A stretch of 64,000 nucleotides of DNA. Source: Chloroflexi bacterium 44-23. GTDB lineage: Bacteria > Chloroflexota > Anaerolineae > Anaerolineales > Anaerolineaceae. This document shows, one piece after another, positions 1-8,640 of this stretch. A model generated the notes under the pieces. The model was not told the origin of the DNA, made no database searches, and saw only the letters and a program-made list of their open reading frames with translations. The DNA lies in the NCBI GenBank assembly GCA_001899005.1, contig MKUW01000028.1, forward strand, positions 365,033-429,032, read 5' to 3'. Position numbers and translations under genes: made by a program. The stretch's first letter is position 1. Each line of letters starts with the position of its first letter.

Positions 1-89
1 CTGATTGCCCTTCCAAAAAAATGGAACTTTTTTTATTTTTCCATCGTCTGATATTTTGTCAACATGGAAAACTGAAAGGAGTATTCATT

Positions 90-971
90 ATGCTGAATAA
101 ATTATCTAAAATTATTTTACTGGTGTCCATTTTGGGAAGCGGCTGCCAGGCCATGCCAACCATTGCCGCCTCCAAGACGCCTGCTCCTCTGGCCACCGAA
201 AACATTCCATTTCCCATCGATAGTGCCTCGCCGCAAGCGCCCAGCGCTGAGCCCTCTCCGGTTATGGCTGAACTTGACCCATCGAGTGTTGCGATCCAGG
301 GAGGAGCACTGGGTGAGGCTCATATTGCTCTGGTTCCTGAACAGCCCTTCGATAATACCGGCGGACCGCTCGTAAGAGGGTTACCTGCTCACATACAGAT
401 TCTGTTCGGCAACCAGGCTTCCCCGCTTTATTATGGGGAACAGTCTGTCCTGACCATTATCCCGATCGAACCCTACATCCAGATGTGGTCAGATAATGGC
501 AATCCGATCGTCAACACACTATTCACGGCGATCCAGGAATTGATAAAGAACCCGCCAGTGGAAGCACCGCATTCGCAGCTGCCCGTTCTGCCACTGGATG
601 CCGTCCAGGCAGTGATCGACATCGCAGCCCAGTTCCGACCACTGGACACAAACCTGATGCAAGGTTATCGTTTCGTTGGACGGCTTTCGCAAGGCATTAA
701 CCCGGTCATTAATGCCAACCTCTATTATTTTTACATGGGCGTATCACGCGATGGGGAGTACATCATCAACATGATGGTACCGGTTAAATCCTCCGCCCTG
801 GTCGACCGCATCGAAGATCTACCGGCAGTTGATAACGATTTGGTTTACAGCGATTATATGCAATACATGCAATCTATTCGCCAACGGCTCAACCAACAAA
901 CCGGTAGTGATTTCCAACCATCCTTGGATGACTTGGATGCCGTAGTGAAGTCACTGGAATGGGGATGGTAA
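90..971 (+). CDS. Predicted secreted lipoprotein of unknown function
   Basis: I do not recognise a family. The protein (293 aa) opens with a basic N-terminus and a hydrophobic stretch ending in a lipobox-like ILGSGC, so it is probably lipidated and held on the outer face of the membrane. Residues about 25-70 are a Pro/Ala/Ser-rich linker; the rest is a compact mixed domain with no motif I can name. I chose the ATG at 90 because AAAGGAG lies just upstream; an in-frame ATG at 21 would put extra residues in front of the signal peptide. It is a single gene, followed by a heptad repeat element rather than an obvious terminator. Confidence 0.75.
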   Translation: MLNKLSKIILLVSILGSGCQAMPTIAASKTPAPLATENIPFPIDSASPQAPSAEPSPVMAELDPSSVAIQGGALGEAHIALVPEQPFDNTGGPLVRGLPAHIQILFGNQASPLYYGEQSVLTIIPIEPYIQMWSDNGNPIVNTLFTAIQELIKNPPVEAPHSQLPVLPLDAVQAVIDIAAQFRPLDTNLMQGYRFVGRLSQGINPVINANLYYFYMGVSRDGEYIINMMVPVKSSALVDRIEDLPAVDNDLVYSDYMQYMQSIRQRLNQQTGSDFQPSLDDLDAVVKSLEWGW

Positions 972-975
972 AGAA

Positions 976-1067
976 AAAGTAAGGAGTAAGGAGTAAGGAG
1001 TAATGAGGGAAAGAAATTCGATATCACTGACCCATTATTCATTACTAATTACTAATTACCAATTACC
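976..1067. repeat. Intergenic heptad repeat element, copy 1
   Basis: GGAGTAA is repeated three times with register 7 at 983-1003. About 30 bp later comes a second run of heptads of the form (A/C)ATTAC(T/C), from 1033 to 1067. The two runs have opposite orientation (GTAA against TTAC), so an imperfect hairpin is possible. Related elements lie at 24383-24452, 42037-42076 and 50861-50916. Confidence 0.7.
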
Positions 1068-1116
1068 AATTCCTTCTCTTCTCGCTTACAATTAGTCCTT
1101 CCTGGAAGGACTTTTT

Positions 1117-2001
1117 GTGATTCAACCTGCATTCCTTATATTCGAACTTGCACTTTACGTGTTGTTTCTCGCCTGTCTCTGGCATGCCAGCCGCCAGGGG
1201 CGAACGCGCGTGTGGGAGCTAACCTTCAGCGTCTTTTACGGTGTTTTGCTGGAATGGATGACCATTCAGCAGATCTCAGCCTACCATTACGGCGATTTCC
1301 TGGTAATGATCGCCGGAGCGCCCTTGTGCATCGGAGTGGGTTGGGCAATTATCATTTATAGTGGAATGGAATATGTCAGCCATATCCAACTGCCAGGTAT
1401 AGCGCGTGCATTTCTGGTGGGCTTCATGGCGCTCAACATCGATTTTGCATGTGACGCCATTGCCATCCGTCTGGGCTTCTGGACCTGGGCTATTCCACCC
1501 GACACCCAGTGGTTTGGAGTACCCTGGGGCAATTTCTGGGCCTGGTATATTGTGGTGATTTCATTCAGCGGATTTCTGTATGCTTTTCAAACCTGGGGAT
1601 GGCGTACCTCATCTACTTTTTTAAAACGTTGGGGCTATGTACCCCTAACTGGGCTGATTTCGATTGTTATCCTGGGATTAACCAATTATCTCTTCGTTTA
1701 CGAATTTGGCTCAGACGGCATCTCGGGTTTGCTCAGCATGGGTTTTCTATTGCAGGTGGGAGCGCTGATCGTGATTCTTTACCGTCCAAAAATCATTCCA
1801 AATTCACAGTTGGACCCGGTTTCCCTGGCGGTTCCACTAGTTTTCCACCTCTTTTTCAACTGGTACGGCTTCACCAATGGTTATTACCGCCAGCATCCCA
1901 CCCTGGCTGTGGTTGGGATAAGTATGCTGCTGATCGGCCTATGGGCACACGGGCTGCCATTATGGAAAGCCAGGCGGCAGCGGCTTAATAGCCCCGGTTA
2001 A
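1117..2001 (+). CDS. Carotenoid biosynthesis protein-like (CruF/DUF422-type) integral membrane protein
   Basis: A 294-aa polytopic membrane protein with roughly seven to eight hydrophobic segments. Around residues 108-150 it has FACDAIAIRLGFWTW followed by WFGVPWGNFWAWY, which resembles the D-P-A-x-R-x-G-x-W-x-W and GVP-x-N-F-x-G-W pattern of the CruF/DUF422 carotenoid biosynthesis family. In that family such proteins hydrate carotenoid ends (1',2'-hydratase). Here the substrate is unknown and no other carotenoid gene is nearby, so the role could differ. The start is a GTG preceded by GGAAGGA. It converges on the next gene with a 7-bp gap. Confidence 0.6.
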   Translation: MIQPAFLIFELALYVLFLACLWHASRQGRTRVWELTFSVFYGVLLEWMTIQQISAYHYGDFLVMIAGAPLCIGVGWAIIIYSGMEYVSHIQLPGIARAFLVGFMALNIDFACDAIAIRLGFWTWAIPPDTQWFGVPWGNFWAWYIVVISFSGFLYAFQTWGWRTSSTFLKRWGYVPLTGLISIVILGLTNYLFVYEFGSDGISGLLSMGFLLQVGALIVILYRPKIIPNSQLDPVSLAVPLVFHLFFNWYGFTNGYYRQHPTLAVVGISMLLIGLWAHGLPLWKARRQRLNSPG

Positions 2002-2008
2002 TGACCCC

Positions 2009-2371
2009 TCACTTTTCGCCTGAGTGAAGTTTGCTATCTTCCAGGTGCAGGTTGTGCAGAAAACGATGCGCCACGGGTGCTATCGCCACGCTGGAGATTC
2101 CCAGGAAAGCTATGCCGGAAAAGAGAGAATAAAACGAGGCAAAAATCTTAGCTGGGACATTGTAAATCGGGTCAATCTGACCCATTCCTCCCAAAATCAT
2201 GGACGCGTTTAGCAAGGAATCTATCCAGGAAAGCCCCTGTAAACTGTGATAACCCAGAACGCCAATACTCAGTGCGATTAGAATGAGCGCAAAAGCCAGC
2301 ATTGCATGATTAAGGACACGCCGGAAAAATAAAGGACGCGAGAGTAACGGTTCATAACGGTGCTCATACAT
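2009..2371 (-). CDS. Small two-helix membrane protein with ion-channel-like topology
   Basis: A 120-aa protein. Two hydrophobic helices (about residues 18-42 and 80-105) flank a short segment containing LNASMILGGMGQIDP. That is the TM-loop-TM layout of two-helix pore domains, but the loop lacks a clear TVGYG/TxGxG filter, so ion conduction is only a possibility. The start at 2371 is supported by AGGAGG five bases upstream; an upstream ATG at 2449 lacks such a site. No close functional neighbours: the glycosidase gene upstream on the same strand is separated by a terminator. Confidence 0.55.
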   Translation of the reverse strand: MYEHRYEPLLSRPLFFRRVLNHAMLAFALILIALSIGVLGYHSLQGLSWIDSLLNASMILGGMGQIDPIYNVPAKIFASFYSLFSGIAFLGISSVAIAPVAHRFLHNLHLEDSKLHSGEK

Positions 2372-2439
2372 TTGAATCCTCCTGTGTGGACAAATTATTT
2401 TCTCGAGTATACTCCTAGCGGATTTGATTAAGTGGTAAA

Positions 2440-2464
2440 AATCCCTCATTTTGATTGAGGGATT
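2440..2464 (-). terminator. Rho-independent terminator after the GH13 gene
   Basis: AATCCCTCA and TGAGGGATT form a perfect 9-bp stem with a 7-nt loop. On the minus strand it is followed directly by a T run, as expected for termination of the glycosidase transcript that ends at 2491. Confidence 0.75.
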
Positions 2465-2490
2465 AATGGATTGAATCTAAATTTACAAAA

Positions 2491-4338
2491 TCAATTTGAA
2501 AAAATCAGATATCCAAACTCCGGCAATAGCACATCTGCTCCCAGCCGAACATCTTCACTGGCAATTATTGTCATAAGTCCGGATTCCTGCAAATCTAAGG
2601 GTAGTTGCGCCTTCAACTCCTGTCCGGTCGGGTTAAGGTACACGTACAGCGTTTCGCCTTCATTTTGCTTGCGATAACCCAGCCATAAATCCCCCGGACG
2701 ATTCAGCCAGGTCAGATCCAGCGCACGAAAAGAGGGATGCTGTCGTCGCAGATAGATGAGGCTGCGCACGAATTGCTGCAAATCCTGATCCTGATCTGCC
2801 TCCTCCCAGGGCATGCATAGGCGGTTGTGGGCCGGCCCTCCACCCAGGCCAACTTCACTGCCATAGTAAATACTGGGCGAGCCGGCAAAGGTCAACAACA
2901 GCAGAAAAGCCAGTTTGACCTTGCGCGGATCGCCGCCACACTTATAGTCAATGCGGGCGGTATCGTGGCTGTCGATCATGGTGTACATGTTGGGTAAGTT
3001 GAACTTTGGGTAGCTCACCATCAGCTTGCTAATCTCGTTCTGATAGCCGCTTGCATCCAACTGTTCCAGGACCGTTTCAGGTGTACCGAGCAGGTTCCAG
3101 ATCGGGTAGGTTAACTCGTAGTTCATAACACCATCAAACTGATCACCTTTAAGCCAGGGACCGGAGTTATCCCAGTTCTCCCCCAGGATATAGACCTGCG
3201 GATTGATGTCGTGCACAAAACTGCGGAACTCCCGCCAAAAAGTTTGTGATACCTCATTAGAAACATCCAGGCGCCAGGCATCGATCCCAAATTCTTCAGT
3301 CCAATAGCGAATTGCGCCAAGAAGGTGCGCTTTCACCAAAGGATTTTCGGTATTCCATTTTGGCATCAGCGGCGTAAAGGCAAAGGTGCGGTAATTTAAA
3401 TTGCCCAGTTCCTGAGGGTTTAAGCGCGGCAGTTTGCCCTCCTCCACAGAAAAATTTATCACCGGCTCACGCTCAATAAAAAAACAATCATAGTAAGGGG
3501 ATGCGCTCCCATTCCGTATCACATCCTGCCACCATGGGTACAACCAGCCGCAGTGATTGAAGACCGCATCCAGCATGATGTGTATACCACGCGCATGAGC
3601 AGCCTCCACCAGGCGTTTAAAGAGAGCATTGTCGCCAAAAGCCGGGTCAATGCGATAATAATCAGTCGTATCGTACTTGTGCGACGAGGGTGATTCAAAA
3701 ATAGGGGTAAAATAAATGCCATTAATCCCCAGGTCCTGCAAGTAATCGAGATGATCCAGCACGCCCTGCAAATCACCCCCAAAATGGGCATAAATGTTGG
3801 TTTTTTCAGTGGATCCCCATGGCAGAGTGCCAGCTGGATTGTTCGTGGGATCACCATCGGCAAAACGCTCGGGGAATATCTGATACCAGACCGTATCCTT
3901 AACCCAATCCGGCGCTAGGAAGAGGTCTTCGCGATTAATATAGGGAAAGTTAAAGAACAAGCTGGTTTCATAGCGATACCTGGGGTGTTCGGCCAAATTG
4001 TAAAATGAACGACTGCCATATAAGATTTCCTGGTTACCGGAGCAGAGCACAAAAGCATAGCGAAAACGTTTCCACTGCGGCTGTACAGCAATGATCCAGT
4101 AATCGAATAAATCCGTTTGATATTCCAGACGCAAGCTCTCTTCAACCGCGGAAGCATGATCCCATTCCCAGTGGGTTGGATCTTCCTCTGATTGAACCCA
4201 GCAAAATGGATCCCCCCCAACCAGCATCACCCGTTCGACATCGTTGCGCTCCGTTCGGATACGGATATGCAGCGTATCCTCATCAAAAGCATACGCATAT
4301 TTACTTTTCGCTTCATGATAAACAGCTGCTAAGTTCAT
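2491..4338 (-). CDS. GH13 alpha-glycosidase, neopullulanase/cyclomaltodextrinase type
   Basis: A 614-aa protein without a signal peptide, so probably cytoplasmic. An N-terminal beta-rich domain (about 1-130, CBM34-like) precedes the (beta/alpha)8 barrel. The GH13 conserved regions are visible: DAVFNH (about 257-262), AWRLDVSNE with nucleophile Asp358, ILGENW with acid/base Glu387, and IDSHD with Asp459. Enzymes of this type hydrolyse alpha-1,4 links in maltodextrins, cyclodextrins or pullulan. The start at 4338 is chosen for the AAGGAGAT just upstream. A 24-bp palindrome lies 19 bp upstream of the start, and the next gene upstream encodes a MarR regulator, so repression by that protein is likely. 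Exact substrate cannot be read from sequence. Confidence 0.9.
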   Translation of the reverse strand: MNLAAVYHEAKSKYAYAFDEDTLHIRIRTERNDVERVMLVGGDPFCWVQSEEDPTHWEWDHASAVEESLRLEYQTDLFDYWIIAVQPQWKRFRYAFVLCSGNQEILYGSRSFYNLAEHPRYRYETSLFFNFPYINREDLFLAPDWVKDTVWYQIFPERFADGDPTNNPAGTLPWGSTEKTNIYAHFGGDLQGVLDHLDYLQDLGINGIYFTPIFESPSSHKYDTTDYYRIDPAFGDNALFKRLVEAAHARGIHIMLDAVFNHCGWLYPWWQDVIRNGSASPYYDCFFIEREPVINFSVEEGKLPRLNPQELGNLNYRTFAFTPLMPKWNTENPLVKAHLLGAIRYWTEEFGIDAWRLDVSNEVSQTFWREFRSFVHDINPQVYILGENWDNSGPWLKGDQFDGVMNYELTYPIWNLLGTPETVLEQLDASGYQNEISKLMVSYPKFNLPNMYTMIDSHDTARIDYKCGGDPRKVKLAFLLLLTFAGSPSIYYGSEVGLGGGPAHNRLCMPWEEADQDQDLQQFVRSLIYLRRQHPSFRALDLTWLNRPGDLWLGYRKQNEGETLYVYLNPTGQELKAQLPLDLQESGLMTIIASEDVRLGADVLLPEFGYLIFSN

Positions 4339-4356
4339 AGTTATCTCCTTACCAAT

Positions 4357-4380
4357 AATTAGTTGATGTATCAACTAATT
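4357..4380. promoter_or_regulatory. Probable MarR operator before the GH13 gene
   Basis: Perfect inverted repeat with arms AATTAGTTGAT and ATCAACTAATT around a central GT. It sits 19 bp upstream of the glycosidase start. The same core, TTAGTTGAT-GG-ATCAAC, recurs in front of the marR gene at 4870-4889, which points to one regulator binding both. Confidence 0.75.
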
Positions 4381-4423
4381 ATATCACGATGGCTACCCCC
4401 TTACAAGACTCATGTCCGGATGA

Positions 4424-4852
4424 TTACTGTAGCTGCCGAACCAAATCGTCATTCAATATTTGAAGTTGGTCCAATAACATCCGCTTCTGCCGGTCGGTTA
4501 ACGCTGTGAAACGTTCCTGGTTAAAGTGTTGATAGGCTGCTCTTACCTGATCGAAAAGTCCCTGCCCCCGCGCTGAAATTTCCAGATGGTACGCGCGCTG
4601 ATCTTGCGGATCAACTGTACGGCTCAGAAGCCCACCCTCAGTCAGGCTTGCCAGGATGCGGGTAGTGTTGCCTTTGGTACACAACAGACGCCGGCTCAAC
4701 TCGGTTAATGAGATGCCCGGGTCTTTCTGAACGTGCAAAAGGGCGTAAAAACGCGCCTGGCTAAGGCCAAAGCCTTGAAAAAAGCGCCGGTCGCCATCCT
4801 GAAGTAAAAGGCTGGTTTTCGCTAGAAGATCATAGAGAAAATCATTATCCAT
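4424..4852 (-). CDS. MarR-family transcriptional regulator
   Basis: A 142-aa winged-helix protein of typical MarR length. The helix-turn-helix and wing are visible around residues 45-100 (SLTELSRRLLCTKGNTTRIL, then VDPQDQRAYHLEISARG), with dimerisation helices at both ends. The ATG at 4852 has GGGAG upstream; the earlier in-frame ATG at 4894 would place the palindrome at 4870-4889 inside the coding region. The gene lies 86 bp upstream of the glycosidase on the same strand, and both share the palindrome, so it probably represses itself and the glycosidase until a ligand (perhaps a sugar) releases it. Confidence 0.88.
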   Translation of the reverse strand: MDNDFLYDLLAKTSLLLQDGDRRFFQGFGLSQARFYALLHVQKDPGISLTELSRRLLCTKGNTTRILASLTEGGLLSRTVDPQDQRAYHLEISARGQGLFDQVRAAYQHFNQERFTALTDRQKRMLLDQLQILNDDLVRQLQ

Positions 4853-4869
4853 GCACGGCTCCCGAGAGG

Positions 4870-4889
4870 TTAGTTGATGGATCAACAAT
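4870..4889. promoter_or_regulatory. Probable MarR autoregulatory operator
   Basis: TTAGTTGAT-GG-ATCAAC with a weaker right arm, 18 bp upstream of the marR start codon. Six inner base pairs per arm are perfect and match the operator at 4357-4380. Confidence 0.65.
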
Positions 4890-5069
4890 AACAAATCTTT
4901 CGGGAGACGTCAAATGGTTGTCAAAAAACAGAAGCGGAATAAACAGAAGACCATCTATTTCACGGGGATTAAGCTATTCTTTTTTTGTCAAGCTCTCGCT
5001 TTTTTGCGATAATTACTATATACCAATTTGTAGGCATATAGCAACTCTGAATAAAAACCCCGAGAAACC

Positions 5070-5564
5070 TTACTCCCCAACAATTTCTATTCGTACGATT
5101 CGTTCTCTGGCACGTACCTGGTCAAAATCCGCAAAATAAATTCGACCAAAATCACCTAGTTGCATCTGATATTCAATAACTGGAATGGTCACAGAGCGGC
5201 CCATGAGAACCGACCTTAAGTGTGCATCAGTGTTAAGTGACCAACTCGGCAATTCGTCTCTGGCAGCAGCGGCTTTAATATGTTTCGGCCCAGGGTGAAG
5301 ATACTGACCTTCGCTGCGACAAGTCGGTATAACTGTTTCGAGAACAGTTACGAGATCTTGCATTAAAAAGTCTGTACCCCAATAATTTACATCATCCGCT
5401 GCTTCCTGGATCATAACGCTACAAGTAGTGTGTTGAGAGTAGACCAGTAAGATTCCCTCGCTGATTCCCGATTCTGCTAATAGCAACTGCACTTTCTCGG
5501 TTACATCATGAAAAGTTGGTCGCCGGTCAGATTGAATTGTAAAGTGATTATGATAAACGGTCAT
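5070..5564 (-). CDS. YjbQ/UPF0047 family protein
   Basis: A 164-aa protein of the small UPF0047 (YjbQ) family. Recognisable parts are YSQHTTCSVMIQE near residue 45 and the C-terminal block GRIYFADFDQVRARE, ending RIEIVGE. E. coli YjbQ has been reported to have weak thiamine-phosphate synthase activity; the real role is unsettled. It is the last gene of the long minus-strand sugar operon, 11 bp after the triose-phosphate isomerase gene, so it may be linked to that pathway or may simply be co-transcribed. Confidence 0.85.
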   Translation of the reverse strand: MTVYHNHFTIQSDRRPTFHDVTEKVQLLLAESGISEGILLVYSQHTTCSVMIQEAADDVNYWGTDFLMQDLVTVLETVIPTCRSEGQYLHPGPKHIKAAAARDELPSWSLNTDAHLRSVLMGRSVTIPVIEYQMQLGDFGRIYFADFDQVRARERIVRIEIVGE

Positions 5565-5575
5565 TTTTGTTCCTT

Positions 5576-6292
5576 TTAGGAGATTTTATTGTGTAATTTG
5601 TCCCATGCATTACGTGTAGCTACAATCATTGCTTCGAGCATCTGATAAGGGTCATTAGCTTTCAAGATTCCACTGGTTGAGCCGGTTGCTTGTGCCCCAT
5701 TTGAAATCATTTGAAAGACATCATTTTCATCATGAATACCGGCGCTGTGAAGCACTTTGATATGAGGGTTGATACGCCAAACTGTATCATTAATCAATTT
5801 GATGACTTTCAAATCAGCTTGCGTTCTTGTTCCTGTACCAATTAATTCAGGTGCTTCAGCTAAGAGAATATTTGGAGCGAGGCGAGCAACAGCATCCACT
5901 TCCGTCATGTTTCCTGCGCATACCATGCTGGCGAGGCCTACTTCGTCAGCGCGAGCGATTGTTAGCTCAATTTCAGGCAGACTCAATGGCCTTTCGGCGT
6001 GATTCAGCATAACGCCGCATGCTCCAGCCTCTTTAACAGCCTCGGGTAAAACGGTTCCAATGCCCCTGCCTGGCATAAGTGAATCCATATGTTGAGAGAA
6101 CACAAGCAACTTTTTCGTAGCCTGAGCAATCGGATAGATATCGACATACTGTGGAGTAAAGATTATATCAATCTGATATTTTTCACTTATTTCGTCAGCA
6201 AAACGAGCTAGCGAAATAACCTGCTTGCCGTAAATGTAGGCTTTTGGGCCAATCTCAAAAAAAGGGAGTGAAATTTTGAAATTCGGATCCAT
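5576..6292 (-). CDS. Triose-phosphate isomerase family protein, archaeal-type
   Basis: A 238-aa TIM-barrel protein, shorter than bacterial glycolytic TpiA (about 250 aa) and closer to archaeal forms. Diagnostic pieces are GVMLNHAERPL (catalytic His; NHSE in most homologues) and AEAPELIGTG, matching archaeal EPPELIGTG with the catalytic Glu. It would interconvert dihydroxyacetone phosphate and glyceraldehyde 3-phosphate, or isomerise a related ketose/aldose phosphate as in tetrose pathways. It sits 7 bp after the DeoR gene within a sugar operon containing a kinase and an aldolase, which suggests a dedicated catabolic role rather than central glycolysis. Confidence 0.85.
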   Translation of the reverse strand: MDPNFKISLPFFEIGPKAYIYGKQVISLARFADEISEKYQIDIIFTPQYVDIYPIAQATKKLLVFSQHMDSLMPGRGIGTVLPEAVKEAGACGVMLNHAERPLSLPEIELTIARADEVGLASMVCAGNMTEVDAVARLAPNILLAEAPELIGTGTRTQADLKVIKLINDTVWRINPHIKVLHSAGIHDENDVFQMISNGAQATGSTSGILKANDPYQMLEAMIVATRNAWDKLHNKIS

Positions 6293-6299
6293 AACTTAA

Positions 6300-7163
6300 T
6301 TAAACCAACATAACGTTCACACCCAGATCGCGGATGGAAGCCACCAGATCTGCTGGAGCATCAACGTCCGTGATGATGGTTTGAAATTTGTTCAGTGGGG
6401 CAGCTGGCACAAAACCAATCCTCCCAAATTTACTGCTATCGGTTACGAGTACAGCCTTTCTGGATCGTTCCACCATCAGGCGATCCACTTCTGCCATCAA
6501 TATGTTTGCAGTGGTAACGCCACCAGCCAGCGTTAGACCATCAGTACCCAGAAAGACACAATCAGCTGTCAACTCATTTAATTGATGTATTGTTTGTGGC
6601 CCGGCTGTAGCCTGGTAGTCCGGAAGATAAATACCACCTAGCACAGTCAGATTAGGCGAAGGCCATGCCAACACTTCTTGCGAAATCGGCAAGGAATTGG
6701 TGACCAGAGTAATGGAGGCGCCAGCCTTCAGATGAGAAGGAATTTGCTTGACGATTTGCAGGGTAGTGGTGCCAGAATCCAGTAATAGTATGTCCTGCGG
6801 TCGGATCAACTCAGCAGCTGCCTTTCCAATACGCTGTTTCGCCGCGTTATGTAGTTGTATTTTTTCACTAAAAGAGTCCGACCGCAAATTGCCTGAGACC
6901 ATAACAGCCCCGCCATGGATTCTCTTCACGCGGCCTGCTTGTTCCAATAGTGAAAGATCTCGCCGTACTGACGTTTCTGTGATCTGAAATTGTTGAACGA
7001 GGTCGGAAAGATAAACTGATCCATTCTCAATTACCATTTGTGCAATCAAAGACCGGCGCTCAAGAGCGGATAATTCATGGCCAGCGCCAGGTTGGCCCCG
7101 TCTCACGGAAAAATCAGTTTCAGTTCTTGATTTCTTAATCAGTTTTTGCTCTCGAAAACTCAT
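6300..7163 (-). CDS. DeoR-family sugar operon regulator
   Basis: A 287-aa protein. An N-terminal winged helix (about residues 35-90, with VYLSDLVQQFQITETSVRRD and a GRVKRIHGGA wing) is followed by the DeoR sensor domain, with DSGTTTLQIV, LVTNSLPI and a C-terminal DSSKFG motif. DeoR proteins usually bind a sugar phosphate and repress the neighbouring catabolic genes. There are about 33 extra residues before the usual DeoR start; GGAGGG upstream of the ATG at 7163 supports the long form. It lies inside the operon, so it is probably autoregulated with its target genes. Confidence 0.9.
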   Translation of the reverse strand: MSFREQKLIKKSRTETDFSVRRGQPGAGHELSALERRSLIAQMVIENGSVYLSDLVQQFQITETSVRRDLSLLEQAGRVKRIHGGAVMVSGNLRSDSFSEKIQLHNAAKQRIGKAAAELIRPQDILLLDSGTTTLQIVKQIPSHLKAGASITLVTNSLPISQEVLAWPSPNLTVLGGIYLPDYQATAGPQTIHQLNELTADCVFLGTDGLTLAGGVTTANILMAEVDRLMVERSRKAVLVTDSSKFGRIGFVPAAPLNKFQTIITDVDAPADLVASIRDLGVNVMLV

Positions 7164-7231
7164 ATTATACCCTCCGACCTCTTATGGTACTTTCGCAAAT
7201 GAGGATTCAAAATATTCTTAGGTTATAGGTT

Positions 7232-8617
7232 CTATACTTCGACTACTTCTAGACCCGCCATTTCAGCATAAATTTTGATTATACTTGCCAAGTGACCATA
7301 CGCCAAAGCCATATGATGAGGTGAACCAGCTTTACACCAGGCATCACACCAATCCGTAATATCCAGATTCTTTGGCTTAAAGAGCATTTGGGGTGCTGAA
7401 ACGGGCCTTGGGTTTATCTTAATAGATTCTCCTTCAGAAATGATTAAGCGCCATTTTTCTCCACCCAGGGGGACTAAAGCCAGGTTTGTAACCGGTCCTG
7501 GTGCATATGCAAATTCCAGACCTCCACCAAAACCATTCACGCCCTGGTAGTAAATACTGTGTTTTATGGCAACATCTTCTGGCTTCTCTGCCATTGCAGG
7601 GTTACCATGCCCGTCATGTGAGAGGATCATCGCATTCTGTTTATAGTCTATAACATAATTTTCCAGGAAAGTCGCCTGTCCGCTAATCTCCTGTAAAATA
7701 ATCATGGCAGTCAGTGTAGTAATATCCGCTTCCGTTGATGCGGGAATACCGATTTCACATAATCGTCCTGTCCCATAAGAGGGAATAATACCAACTCTAG
7801 GATCAGTTAACCAGACCTGATCAAAACAGGCCAATGCATCAAATTTTTCATCTTGCAACACTTCTTCCAGTGACAGCGCTAATCGACATGATCTTTCAAA
7901 CAAATCTTCGCTCATTTCTACTCGGTAGCGCTTGCTTTCCTGTTCCATTAACAATTGAACTTGTTTAAGATCCATTTCCTGCATTGCAACCGCCACCTTT
8001 TCAGGTTCAATTGGCCAACAGACTGGACCTACATATTGCCTTAGACTGAGCTGATCGACCATAAGATCAGTCATTCCCTCAAATGCATGACCAATAATCG
8101 CTATTTTGGCAGTTTTCAGACGACGGATGATCCCAGCTGCCTGGATGTATTGGGCTAGCTTTCGCTGGCCAGCTGGATCATCCATCAAAGAGGTGACCAT
8201 CCAGAAGGAACGACCCATACGCAGCAAAGCTGAGGTCATCTCTGGAACACCACACATACCTGAATTAACCATGATTAAGTCAAAGTCTGCATCTTCTGGT
8301 AAGGCTTCGATTTGTTGAGTATTCCAAACTAAAACTGGGGCAGTGGTAGCCAAGAAACAACGCACAGGAACAATGCCCTTGGTATATGCAATTTCAACTG
8401 CAATGATCAAATCCACTCCCGCCGCGTTAAATTGCTGAGCCGCGTCAGCGGCCTGATCCTCTGTCTCTACCAGTTTCGGGCACACAGTTTCAGCAAATTT
8501 TCCAATAATTGTTCCGATTTTATCTGCCACTGCTTGCGCCATCGGTCTTACATGTGCCGTTTTGTTATAGTCGTCTTCTAGAAGAGCCATTACCAGAACG
8601 CCTACTTTTGTTTTCAT
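7232..8617 (-). CDS. L-fucose/L-arabinose isomerase-like sugar isomerase
   Basis: A 461-aa protein of the FucI/AraA-like superfamily. The middle contains a GHAFEGMTDL motif (about 176-185) and the C-terminal domain has ASTEADITTLTAM (about 293-305) followed by SHDGHGNP (about 333-340). These align with the metal-binding Glu/Asp and His of FucI C-terminal domains. Such enzymes convert an aldose to the matching ketose with a divalent metal. Length is shorter than E. coli FucI (about 590 aa). It lies 23 bp after an FGGY kinase and ahead of DeoR, consistent with the first step of ketose phosphorylation. The real substrate is not predictable. AAGGAG supports the start. Confidence 0.8.
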   Translation of the reverse strand: MKTKVGVLVMALLEDDYNKTAHVRPMAQAVADKIGTIIGKFAETVCPKLVETEDQAADAAQQFNAAGVDLIIAVEIAYTKGIVPVRCFLATTAPVLVWNTQQIEALPEDADFDLIMVNSGMCGVPEMTSALLRMGRSFWMVTSLMDDPAGQRKLAQYIQAAGIIRRLKTAKIAIIGHAFEGMTDLMVDQLSLRQYVGPVCWPIEPEKVAVAMQEMDLKQVQLLMEQESKRYRVEMSEDLFERSCRLALSLEEVLQDEKFDALACFDQVWLTDPRVGIIPSYGTGRLCEIGIPASTEADITTLTAMIILQEISGQATFLENYVIDYKQNAMILSHDGHGNPAMAEKPEDVAIKHSIYYQGVNGFGGGLEFAYAPGPVTNLALVPLGGEKWRLIISEGESIKINPRPVSAPQMLFKPKNLDITDWCDAWCKAGSPHHMALAYGHLASIIKIYAEMAGLEVVEV

Positions 8618-8640
8618 TTTTTTCTCCTTTTTTATGTTTG

